Source: Lineolata rhizophorae (Eukaryota; Ascomycota; Dothideomycetes; Lineolatales; Lineolataceae). From it: DNA of 64,000 bases. Below the pieces are notes generated by a model. That model was not told the DNA's origin and did not search any database. It was given only the letters and a program-made list of their open reading frames with translations. The stretch lies in NCBI GenBank assembly GCA_010093515.1, contig MU001685.1:62001-126000 (forward strand), given 5' to 3'. The position numbers and the translations under genes were made by a program. Below are positions 24,690-35,061 of this stretch, one piece after another; position 1 is the stretch's first letter; each line of letters begins with the position of its first letter.

Positions 24690-24711
24690 GCTTTGATTTG
24701 ATTTGATTTTA
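24690..24711. repeat. GATTT pentanucleotide repeat
   Basis: Four to five tandem GATTT units in the gene-poor region, with no coding context. Confidence 0.7.
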
Positions 24712-25874
24712 CTTTTCAGTGTGCGCAAAGTAAGCCAATGTAGTGGGGGAGTATAGTGCAAAGAATGAGTGATGGACAGCAGTCTCTAGCGAGTTGAGTG
24801 AGTGAGTGAGATTCGTGGGAAAAATGGCCCGGATGACGTAGCGGCCGATCACGGGCAGTTGTCGATGGTCAACACCGCGACTAAAATCTCATGTCCCCAC
24901 GACGTTATGACAACCCGGCGCGTCCGCCAAGCAAGATCTTTGGGCCGTTGCAGCATTTTCAGATCCCAGCGCTGTGGTTCCGGGTCCATTCGGGCGCTGG
25001 TGCCCTCCACACCTTTTCTTTCCTTTTCTCTTCGGACCGGTTTTTCTCTCCCCTTCGTATTTTCAATTTTTTATTTTTTTTTCCCTTCAATCCCTCCCGC
25101 ACTACTTTCGCCCGCCTGCTTCCGTATCTCTCTCTACCTAGGACTTTCAGCACCCAGCAGTTTTTCCCCAGCGGAGCAGCAGCGTCCGAACCGCCATGGA
25201 AGGTCTGCGCCAACCATACCTACTCCGTACATTATTCCGCCAGGCCAACCGCCAAGTCCGGCCGTCGTGCCACGATCGTCCGCCCCATGCCCGGCTTCCC
25301 TCTCGACCTTAAGTGCTAATAGGGACTTCGCACTAGCCAGCTGCCAGCCTGCCTGCTGCCCGCACCAGTTAGGCCAAAAGGGTTGCAACAATTAGGTAAC
25401 AGGACCGGGCTTGGCGTTGCGGGTCGCCCACGCCAGCCCTAATAATAACTTTCCTTATGGATACCTCACGGACCTGCGCGGCCTTTTTCATGTGTCATTG
25501 AATTGCGGCTCTCCCACACCGCGCCAGGCTCCACTGAACTACCTACGGCGTACGGGAAGCGCTGAGTACCTTAGTGCCCGGCGCCATCGCAGGTCGTACC
25601 TTTTCCTTCCATGTCTCAAACCCCCTCCACCCCCGCCCTTCAACCCGGTCCCGGCCCGCTCGTTTGCGGGTCCCTTGCTTCTCCACTGAAGCCCTTGGAC
25701 GAGAAATCGTCCCCAACCGTCTACGTAGGTAGGTACGTCCACCGCCACCATCACCAGCCGCTGCCCACGCGCCCGGAGCTCGGACGCTGTTTGGAGCGCT
25801 TTTATGGTGGAGACCAAGGCTGTGTAACTCTGCTTTTGCCGGGAGCGGAGGGCTGCGGGCCGCCCCGCGGGGCC

Positions 25875-25920
25875 ACACGCACGTCCGCACGCACGCACGC
25901 ACGCACGCGCACGCACGCAC
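25875..25920. repeat. CACG/ACGC tetranucleotide repeat
   Basis: About eleven imperfect CACG units, potentially able to adopt alternating purine-pyrimidine structure. It is noncoding. Confidence 0.8.
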
Positions 25921-25977
25921 TTAATCGGAGGCAACAGCGTCTTATTTTGAGAAGATGGACAAGGCACTTTCCGGTTC

Positions 25978-26001
25978 AATATTATTATTATTATTATTAT
26001 T
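25978..26001. repeat. ATT trinucleotide microsatellite
   Basis: About seven ATT units close to the CACG repeat, likely polymorphic between strains. Confidence 0.85.
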
Positions 26002-29000
26002 TGCCGGCTCGTCTGCGTAAGGAGCTGCCGCCCCGGCGATGCTGCCGCTACAGCTGCTGTGCGGCCCGCTTCGAGTGTTGGGAGAAGGCGGCCAAAGCAT
26101 TTCCATTTGCAATCGATGCCCGCGCCAAGCATCGTGGGATTTTCTGGTGGTGGCGTCCGTCCTCCCAACCAGGACGACAGGTCCATGCTCGTGGTTGTTT
26201 TTCTTGTCCGAGGACGCACGAACCTGGCGCCCACGCTGTCATCCGTCGGTCCGTCGCTAGGAAAAATGGTGATCCGGACATCGCCGGATGCGGATGGACG
26301 ACGGTCAAACCGCTGACCGCACGGCATAGACCCTCGAAAATCCCGTCAAGGGGAAAGAAATTTCTGAAAGGCGCGGATTCTAAAACAGCTGAGGAAAAAT
26401 CCACGCTCTCTTGGCACTTGGCCCTGCCCGCCTTGCATCCATCGCGGGACTGCGCCGTTTGCTCAAGCGAGATCCTGCCTGCCGTCCCGTCTGGCCTCGT
26501 CTAACAAATCGGCCTTCGCTAGGTACAATCTCTCTCGACTTGCCGCTTCTGTGGCTTATTCTGCAGACTTGCGGTCTAGACCTCTTCTCACTCGCGTCTT
26601 GAGGCCCGTCCCCGCGCATGCACCTTCTTACTGTAGTCGCACACACCCAATACGGCAACGCAGGGTTGGTTTCCGGTCTTTTTCTTTTTCTTCTGGATTT
26701 GCTTTTTCTGATCTCCTTGTCCCTTTCTCTTGCTCCTCTGCCGTGAGTGCTCGCTTGTGCTGGTGGAGTGATTGCGCAATTGCACGCCATTACAAGGTTT
26801 GGTCACGTCTGTCACTTCACTGCCATTCGAGATGGCCAGTGAAAGTGAACGGGGCGCAGTCAGCCACTCAAGTCAGTCCATCACGCCAGCTGGAATTTCC
26901 CTCTTCCTCCAATCCATCGGCTGCTCTAACAAAATTTTTCTATTGTTTCGAACCCCCTCGATCCATGGGGCACTCCTTTTTCTTTTCCTTCTGTTACCTC
27001 GTTTCTCATCTTCACACAAAGCGAGCCGCCAGTCTTCAGGGCGTCACCTCATGTTCTCCCTCGCAACCCCCCGTGGGGGTTACGTTACACTGCCAGACTG
27101 TACACTCCCGTCAGCCAAGCCACCTCTGGACGATTCTCAGCCCGCCCGTCAGGCCCGCCCGCGCGCACAGGTCGCCCGCTCAGCAAAGCAACCCGCGCGG
27201 CTAAACCGTCAGCCTATCTGATCTGATCGGACCACGGCGACCAGCCCGTACATCCAAGGTGCTATGTAATAGCTAACCGCCACGGCGGCCGCTCCACATC
27301 CACGTCCACGGCCCGCTCCCACCGTCCGCGCCCACGTCTGTGCCGTTGTCAACGCCCACTGCCCAAGCGCAATGGCTGGCTTGGACCGGTCTGGCCATCG
27401 AGGGCCGCCGGACATGCCCCCGCCCTACGACGTACCTAGATCGGCGGCTTGTTTAGTACGTCCCTTCTTGCCTTTAGGCGCAATTAGGTAGGTACTATAC
27501 GTATGTAGTGGGTTTCCTATCTATCGGTCCTCGCCTCGTTTGATCTGACGGACTGATCAGACTCAGACCGGCTGAACCTTCTGGTAACTCGTATTCAGTC
27601 GTGCTAACCTGTCCCAGATTTCCTCCGTAGAAAACCTACCTACCCGACAAGACAGGTACGCCGCCAGCCTCATTTCTTGCCCGCCAAGCAGATAGCTTCA
27701 AGCCCAGCGCAGCCATATCGGCCACGCCCTTTCGTTCTCCTATCAGTCTCCTCGCTTTCTGTCTACCGGTCCCGTATCTCGCGCGGGAAATCAAGATCGT
27801 ACTCTCCCAAGTCCCACGCATCTCAACTGCCGGCCAGGGACGCACGTCCAGACTCAACCGATTCCTAGTCCAACAGCCTCACCGCTGTCAACTGTAAACA
27901 AGCCTCGTGTCTCTCTCGTGTCTCTCTTGTCCCGCCCTATGGGGAACGGGTAGCTATCGACGACCTCCCCGCGCGCGCGCACGCACCGCTTCTCGACCCT
28001 TTCTTCCCATCGCTCCTCCCCTTTCCGTACAGAAGCAACGACGGCATCAGTCCTCCCCATTCCATCCCATCCCATGCCTCCCTCCTACCCGCCCGCCTCT
28101 GCCGCCTTACGTCATATCCCGGCGACCGAAAAGACTCCCTAGACTTCTCCCACGTGTCGGAGCTCGGTCCCTTTCCCACCAGCTCCCCATCGTCCCACGT
28201 CCAGCCTCTGCCTGCATGCGTGGCGACGCGCTGCCTTCCCGCCCTCGCGAGCTCGCCGCTCACGCTATACACGCGTGGTCGGGCGTCGCTTTGGCGGCGG
28301 CCCGGCGGGCGCCGCTGCGGCCTGGACGCGCGGGCTTGGACATCGGTCGGCGGACGCCGCGCGTGATTCGGGCCCGAGGCGGGAGGTGCGCGGGCGGGGG
28401 CGCGTATGATGGGCAGGGAGTAATTAAGCTAGTAGTGAGGGAGAACGGTGAGGGGGCGAGTGGGCTCTAGGTGTGCGTCACGTACACGAACGCGTTCTGC
28501 TCGTGAGAGATGGGATTCCGCTGGTCCACGGGCCGCGGTGACTACTGAGGAGAAGGCTGTCGCGTCGCGGATGTGGGGCTGGTCTCTCCCTCCCTCTCTC
28601 TCCCTCTCTTCCCTCTTCCACATTCCCGGTCTTCTCGTGCGTGGCCGGTCTCGCCGATGTGGCACATGCTTTCGTGGACTTTCTCTTTTTTGGGACTCAG
28701 GGAGCAAGCGGTTGAGCGAGACGCGCGCGCATCTACTTGTTAACATCCTACCCGTTACCCAATTTTTCACCGTAGCTGCGGGGCCAAACAGTGGCTGTGG
28801 GAAATGCCATATAACTGAGCTTGGATGGAGTTTGTAACTGGATTTAATTTGGTGTGGGATATTGAGGGGCTCTTTTCTGTCTAGTGAGTGAGCTCCGTGG
28901 AAATAAGGTGCTGAAGACTCCCATAGAGGTTCGTGAAAGGCGTCGGAGGTGCTGGGGATTTAGCTAGGTGTCCTTGCATCTCGTCCCATTTGTTGGTCGC

Positions 29001-29587
29001 GGCATCTCTATAGCCGTATACCTCTACCGACTGATCCACGCAAGTCTTGCAGTCTCTCAACTGCAAACCGCCTCTGGATGTTGACCTACGGTGGCATCTC
29101 GCGACGTAGAAATCAAAGACAAATCCATTCCCACTTATGTACGTAAGCTAGAGCCCATATTCCCCGGCCGTCATCATCTCTCGCGCCACCGCGAAACGAG
29201 TAAAAGTCTAAACTTGCCCACCATTCGGGGTGGAAGTGAGGATTACATATCCATCCATCGGTCTCTCTGTCTACCGCCATCGCCCATCGTCCATCCTGGC
29301 ATCAGCTCCCCGTAATACCTCACCTGAACCTCCGTACATGAAGCGAAGAAGAGGTCGTCGAATCGAAACGAAGAAAAGAAAATCCCCCACAACGGCGGAA
29401 AAAGTTTTAAAAAACAACAACACAACTTTTACACCTTACTGCATCCTCATCTCACCCCGCACATACCTCACACATACCTCCCTTCCCAAACCCTCCACGG
29501 CCCATTACAACCTCTCTCACGCAACTCCTCCCACCCTACGCGCCCTCCCACCCCCCTCCAACCCCTCACCCCTCGCACCCTCCTCCC

Positions 29588-29908
29588 TCACGAACCCCTC
29601 CTCCGCAACTCCAGCAACCCACTCGCCGCCTTCCCCCTCACAACACTACTCGACAACCCCTCCCACCCGCCCTCCTCGGCCTCCTCTCCCTCCTCCGCCT
29701 CCCCCACCCCGCCCCGCCGCCCCGCCACCGGCGTCCGCAGACTCGCCGCCTCGCGCGCAGCCAGCGGCGACGCGCCGCGCTCCGCGCCCATCCCGCAGCG
29801 CGCACGCCCACGCGCCTCGTCCCCGCCATCGGCGTCCGGCGGCGCGGCGCCACCGGCCGCGCTGCCCGCGCTGTCCCGCATCGCGTCCTCCGCGTCGCCA
29901 CGCATCGT

Positions 29909-29949
<41 letters not shown>

Positions 29950-31446
29950 CGAACGCGACGACGGCGTCCGGGCTCCGGCTCGCCCGCCGGCCCGGGTCTT
30001 CGCCGGCGCCGGCGCGCGCGTCCTCGTCGTCTGCAGCCCACGTGACGCGTCGGGAGGAGAAAGGGGTGGGTTTTAGGACCGGGGCGGCGGCGAGGAAGAG
30101 GGAGAGGGGTTTGGGGGCGGGGGCGGTGGTGCGGGTTAGTTGGGATGCGGCTGCAGCCGCGGATGTGGCTGTAGGCGGTTGGTGTTTAGTCGGGGAAAGG
30201 GCGGCGGGGTCGGGGACGGAGAAGGGGCGGGGGCGGGCGTGGGCGTGGGCGCGGTCCACGGGTTGCGGGACTGATGTCGTAGCTAGTTGTTTACCGTTGG
30301 CATTGTTATTCGCCGCCGGCGACACCGTCCTTGGGCTCGAGCTCGCGCCCGGGCTTCCGCTGTTAGTGAATTCCTCCAGCTGCCCGAATGGCACGCCCGT
30401 CTGGTTCGTTTGCACCTTGTACATGGCGACGCGGAGGCGCAGGCGGAGCATTTCGACGGTACCCTTGATGTCCGCGCCCTCATTTCCAGCGGACGCGGTA
30501 GGGGTGGGCGACGCGGACCGCACGCCGGCATTGTCACTGGCGGTTCTACCTTGTTGCTGCTGCTGCTGTTGCTGCTGCTGCTGAGACGATGGCTGGCTCT
30601 GGCTCTCGGGCTCGTAGTTGATGAGCGAGGAGAAGGAGCGCTGGGTAGCGGTCTGGGCAGCGCCGCTGCCGGCGGAGGAAGGAGGAGTCGTGTTGGCGTC
30701 GGTGGTGGAGAGGTCGGAAGGCAACTTGGTAAGGAGGTCGTGGCGATGATGGTAGTGGTCAGTGGCGGACGCGTTGCTCTACGACGGTGGTGGCGAGTAC
30801 ATGTTAGTGTTGATGGCCTTGCCGAGATGTGTAGGCTGGGTGCGGTGATGTCTCGTCTTCGCGACGACACGGATGTTTATTTCCATCAGACAGACACGCG
30901 CACGCGCGCGCGTTGACGGACTCTGGAAACACCACGTACCTCACGCGAATTTTCCAAAGCCTTCTCGCGCCCATCCTCCACTGCCTGCTCCCCCCTAGCC
31001 TGCGTATTCCCCATCCCATCCTTCCCGAGCCACACACTCTCATTTCTCACCGACAGTCCCCTCTTTCCCTCCCCAGCCTCCTCCGCGTCGACCTCAGCAA
31101 TCGACCTCTTCCTACCCACCTGCGACAGCGCCGGGGACAGCATCCCCATCTTGGCTGGCGCAGTAGCCGTGGCGCCCGGTAGACCAATATCAGCCGTATC
31201 GATATTTTCCTTTGCGATTGCACCCACTGCACTTCCGACGCGCTTGGTGGAGCCCGGCGCGCCCGGCGTGCCAGCAAACTTGACCGGACTCCCTTTAGCG
31301 GCCGCCATGCCGGTAGCAGCAGGAGCAACAGAAACGCGACGCGTGTTAGGCGTCACCTCGCCCAGGGGGCGCCGATGCGCCTGGGGCGAGGCCTGGGGCG
31401 CCGTGGACGACGGCCCTTTGGCCGGGCTATGGCGCGAGGGTTGCAT
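29588..31446 (-). CDS. Whi5/Nrm1-like G1/S transcription repressor
   Basis: Two exons, 31446-30940 and 30778-29588, with a 161-nt GT-AG intron in phase 0, giving 565 residues. The diagnostic part is at about residues 278-305, GTVEMLRLRLRVAMYKVQTNQ (given here as VEMLRLRLRVAMYKVQT), which matches the short Whi5/Nrm1 motif that binds SBF/MBF-type G1/S transcription factors. Near residues 110-120, GRKRSIAEVD resembles the segment shared by filamentous-fungal members. The rest is disordered and rich in Ser, Thr, Pro and Ala, with many SP/TP sites as expected of a Cdk-controlled repressor, and an uninterrupted Q11 tract at about 235-245. Known members hold G1/S genes off until Cdk phosphorylation. 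The gene is divergent from the EFM4-like gene with 545 nt between their starts. Whether it acts like Whi5 (start control) or Nrm1 (shut-off) cannot be told. Confidence 0.78.
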
Positions 31447-31991
31447 TGCTGGGATGGAGGGTGGGGTTATGGAAACGAGTGGCTAATGGAAAAGCGAAAA
31501 GGCCGGGAGGACGCAGAGGGAACGGGTGGACGCGTTGGTAAGTATTTGTCCACAAGATCCGGTGAGGGCCGGCCGGCGAGCAGTAGCAGTGTAGATTGTT
31601 TGTTTGTGTTTTACCGTGTTTGATGGGGCGGGGCGAATGCGCTCGAACGTCGCCTCCCGGGGGTATAGGAACAATAGTAGAGATAGTGGAGCGCAATTGA
31701 ACGCGGAAGAGGACTGGAGGAGGAAACAGGCGGCGCGTGAGGACGGAGGAGGAGCCCGAGGCGGGAGGGCGTTGGGAGGCGCGTCGCGGGTGTGATGTGC
31801 AGGGTCCGACACGCCGCCGACGCGCCCGCACGTGCCCTCCGCCCCGCCACTCCGCCCGCGTCGCGACTCGCCCGCGCCCAACCCAGTTTCCACTTGGACG
31901 TTCAGCCTTGTTCAGTCCGCGACACACTCCCCAGCACAGCCGTAATACTTTTTTTGTTCTCTCTCTCCACGGGGCTCCATACAAACGCAAA
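31447..31991. promoter_or_regulatory. Divergent promoter between the Whi5-like and EFM4-like genes
   Basis: These 545 nt separate two divergent start codons and must hold both promoters. The sequence is GC-rich with a CT-rich stretch just before the EFM4-like start. No MluI box (ACGCGT) or SBF box was noted in a by-eye scan, so any cell-cycle control is not supported here. Confidence 0.5.
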
Positions 31992-33063
31992 ATGGACTCT
32001 TCCGACCGCTATCTCAACCCCTCTGCCCTCGGCACCAAGGAATAGTACGCCTCCCCTCCCTCCTTCCGCCCACTCGCACACTCATGCACTCTTTTCCTCC
32101 CCGCCCAGCTGGGACGCGACCTATGCCCGCGACCTCACCAACCACGCCACCTCCACCGCCGATGAAGGCACCGTCTGGTTCTCAGACGCCGACGCCGAGA
32201 CCCGAGTGCTCTCCTTCCTCGAGCGCCTCGACGACGAGGCCCGCCTGCGCAAAGGCGACCTCGTCTCCTCCCCATCCGGCCCCTCCTCCTCCTCCGGCCA
32301 CAATGGCGAAGAAGCCGACGACCAAGCAGCAGCAGAGGCCGAAGCGGAAGCTAAGATGATGTCGCCGTCCTCCTTCCTCGACCTCGGCACCGGGAACGGT
32401 CACATGCTGTTCGCGCTGCGCGCCGCCGGCTGGGCCGGCGCCCTCGTCGGGCTCGACTACAGCGAGGCCAGCGTTGCGCTGTGCGAGGAGATCCTGGCCG
32501 CGCGGCGAGAACGGCGCCGGCGCCAGCGCAACGAGAGCGCTGCCGCCGAGAGCGGTTCCGAGGGAGATGGCGAAGAGGAGGAAGAAGACGCCACCGACTC
32601 GGCGGTGGGCGGGCGGCAGCTGGACGGCATCGTGTTCGCCGTGTGGGACATCGTTGGCGGTGACGAGCCCGCCGAGGCGGAGTGGTTTCGCTCGGCGACA
32701 GGGCGAGGTGCAGGAGGAGCGGAGGGTGGGGACGGGGGCTTCGACGTCGTGCTCGACAAGGGCACCTTCGACGCGATCAGTCTGAGCGACGATGTCGTGC
32801 CGGGTACGGGTGGTAGGAGGGCCTGCGAGGTGTATCGGGAGAAAGTGGTGCCACTGGTGAAAGCCGGTGGCGGGCTGTTGCTTGTGACGAGCTGCAACTG
32901 GACCGAGGAGGAGCTGCGGGGGTGGATTGAGGGTGCAGGCGAGGGAGGAGAGAGTGGAGGGTTTGTGTTCGAGGATCGGATCGAGTATCCGCGGTTTAGG
33001 TATGGGGGCAAGGAAGGGCAGAGCGTTGTTAGTGTCTGTTTCCGGCGGACTGGGAGTGGTTGA
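31992..33063 (+). CDS. EFM4: EFM4/METTL10-like protein-lysine methyltransferase
   Basis: Two exons, 31992-32044 and 32109-33063, joined in phase 2 so that the short first exon reads into EYWDATYARDL; 335 residues. The YWD start region is typical of this family. Motif I of the SAM-binding seven-beta-strand fold is FLDLGTGNGHMLFAL (about residue 107), followed by LVGLDYSEASV. The substrate-side motif is FDVVLDKGTFDAISL, and the C-terminus has the usual VTSCNWTEEEL and FRYGGKEGQSV stretches. Yeast Efm4 (See1) and human METTL10 methylate a lysine of elongation factor eEF1A (Lys316/318). Two acidic low-complexity insertions, at about 65-95 and 155-185, lengthen it beyond the usual 250 or so residues. 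It lies 103 nt tail to tail from the EFM7-like gene. Confidence 0.9.
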
Positions 33064-33166
33064 AGGGGAGGGTTGTGCTGGGCTTCTCATCTCGTCTGTC
33101 GTGGCCTCTGGGAGCCTGATTGGATGTTCACAACATTCACCACGTACATCAGCCTAACCCCTCCTC

Positions 33167-34477
33167 TCACGCCTCCACCATCTCTCCACTCCCCTCCTCC
33201 CTCACCCCAACCCCCAACCTCGCCAAAACCAACCATGCCTTCCTCTCCGCCACGCCCTCCCCCTCTCTCTTCGTCCTCCACTCCCTCCTCACCCCGCTCC
33301 TCACATCAACCTCCCAAATTTCCCTCACCATCAAGCCCTCCGCCGGCGCCGCCTCCTCGAAGAAGGCCGCCACCTTGGCCCGGCCCGTGTGGAACCCCGC
33401 CGCCACGATGACGCTCGCGCCCGCGTCCCTCGGCGACAGGAAGTGTTTCATGGAGCGCGCGAGCGCTGCGTGCTGCGCTGACAGCCACAGGCAGTCAGCT
33501 GCCAGGACGCGGGTGTAGGCGTGGGCGTGGGCTGGGCACGCGGCGGGCGAGGGGGGATGGATGTCACCCCAGAGGTGTGGCATCGTGGTTACGGTGGCGC
33601 GGAGGGGTGGGGGCACGTTAGTTGTGATGTTGTGGGTGAGGGCGGTGAGGAGCGTAGAGGAGGGATAGTCGGTAATGGTGACCTATGTATGTGTGTTGGT
33701 TTCTTTGTTTTTTGGGGGGCGAGACTGGGGTGGCATCGAAGACGGCTTGCAGCTTTGGAGCATGGTTTTAGGAGGTTATATAGATGGCAAGGAAAGGAAA
33801 AACTACAAAATAGGTACTTAGTACTTACCCGCTTGGCGCCGCCTAGCACACTCATAATACCACCTAGTCCGGCTCCTTTTCCGTTCGCGCGATGCCATCA
33901 GCTCTTCTGCAGCGCACACGCTATCAATCAATCTAGGAAAATCCGCGGATAATCTCCACCTACCTGCGCCCAACTCAATGACGCTCTCCCCCTCCACGCT
34001 CCACCTCGTCTCCTCCTCCTCTGTAAGCCACCACCCACCCTCGATCTTTTCCCTCTCCTCCTCCCCTCCATTCACTCCGTTCCCCCCCTCTCCTCTCCCC
34101 ATCGTCCCCACCTTCCTGCTCCCCCCGCAAACCTCCCCCACCAACACCCCCGCATTCCACACATAATGCGCAAACCTGCCCCTCTCCTCCTCGCCCACCA
34201 CGTCCGCCACCCGCACCCTCACCACCCCTTCCTCCTCCCCGTCGTCCGCCCCCGCCGCCGCCCCCCACGCCGCCGCCCGCCGCGACGCCCGGTACTCCAC
34301 CGGCGTCGCCGCGTCGCCGTGCACGTCGCGTGCGTCGTCGGCGAAGACGCTGCCGAGCGCCGAGGCGAAGATGTCGGCGGGGTCTTCGGCTTCGGCCGAG
34401 GGGCGCGACGATGCGTGCGGAGGGCTGGGGCGGGTGCGGGGCTGGGCGGTGATGAGGGATTGGAGGGAGGGTGGCAT
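33167..34477 (-). CDS. EFM7: EFM7/NNT1-like protein N-terminal and lysine methyltransferase
   Basis: Three exons, 34477-33964, 33875-33829 and 33682-33167, give 358 residues. The 47-nt middle exon is essential: it completes motif I as VIELGAG-AGLGGIMSVLGGAKR, and the third exon continues VTITDYPSS, the acidic-loop signature of this family. A longer frame running through the first intron exists but destroys motif I and is rejected. Downstream come MPHLWGD and VLAADCLW, typical of METTL21-like lysine methyltransferases. The open frame extends 100 codons upstream of the chosen ATG, but that part is low-complexity and the conserved DIFASALGSVF start region follows this ATG. Yeast Efm7 (once called Nnt1, nicotinamide methyltransferase) methylates the N-terminal Gly and adjacent Lys of eEF1A. 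Confidence 0.87.
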
Positions 34478-35061
34478 TTTTGGCTGGAGGGGGGGAAAGG
34501 TGGAGGTGGGTGGGCTGTGGGTGGTTTGGGCTGGGTGGAGGGTGTGCGGTGTGTTGTTGAAAGGAGGGGGGGGTTGAGTTGTGGTGCTGGGGAGTGGTGC
34601 TGGTTTTTGGTGGCTTCTGGGGTTATGACATGACTCTGAGAGCTGGGATTTTAGGGTGTTCGGTTGGACGGAGCTTGTGTTGGATCTTTTGCTTCGAGTT
34701 CTCGATGCTTGGTTGGGGACAATCTCGAAGCTATGTTGTGGCTGCAAGCAGCCGTATTTATAACTGAAAAACGACATATATTAGTCACGTGGTCGTAGTG
34801 GCGGCCCAAGCATACCCAACCTAGGTACATAAGCGCCGGTGGAGGAGTGAATTCTCTTATGCAAGCAACCATCAGTAAGTGAACGTTTCGCTTGTTTTCG
34901 CGCACACCGGGGTCATTGTTTTGATCTCATAATAATAACTGTCTCGTCAAAGAAAAACGTCCCTACAGCACTCACATGTCACCGTGACAGGCCTGTACGT
35001 GCTCACTTCGGCCTCGCATGCTGCTTCAAGACCGGAGCACCGAGGTCTCCCAATCCACGAA
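34478..35061. other. Divergent intergenic region between EFM7-like and HET genes
   Basis: These 584 nt hold both promoters. Around 34800-34950 the sequence is AT-richer and includes one CCTAGGTA copy near 34820. No gene was seen. Confidence 0.5.

Larger units (their letters stand above)
18685..29587. other. 10.9-kb gene-poor region
   Basis: No frame here has family resemblance, a sensible exon structure or domain signals, although GC-rich parts (18.7-21 kb) are open in up to six frames at once. The content is pyrimidine tracts (T18 near 21150), several simple repeats listed separately, and copies of TACCTAGGTA and CCTAGGTAGGT. It is bounded by the upstream side of the Cys/His-cluster gene and the 3' end of the Whi5-like gene. 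It may hold a long promoter, untranslated leader exons or noncoding transcripts; none can be shown from sequence. Confidence 0.55.

Noticed and set aside
25539-26504. Frames of 260-300 codons on opposite strands
   Set aside because: They run through the ATT and CACG simple repeats (Ile and Arg/Ala/Cys/His runs) and have no family features.
33818-34477. Uninterrupted EFM7 frame reading through the first intron
   Set aside because: It replaces the SAM-binding motif with unrelated sequence; the spliced form restores VIELGAGAGLGG and VTITDYP.
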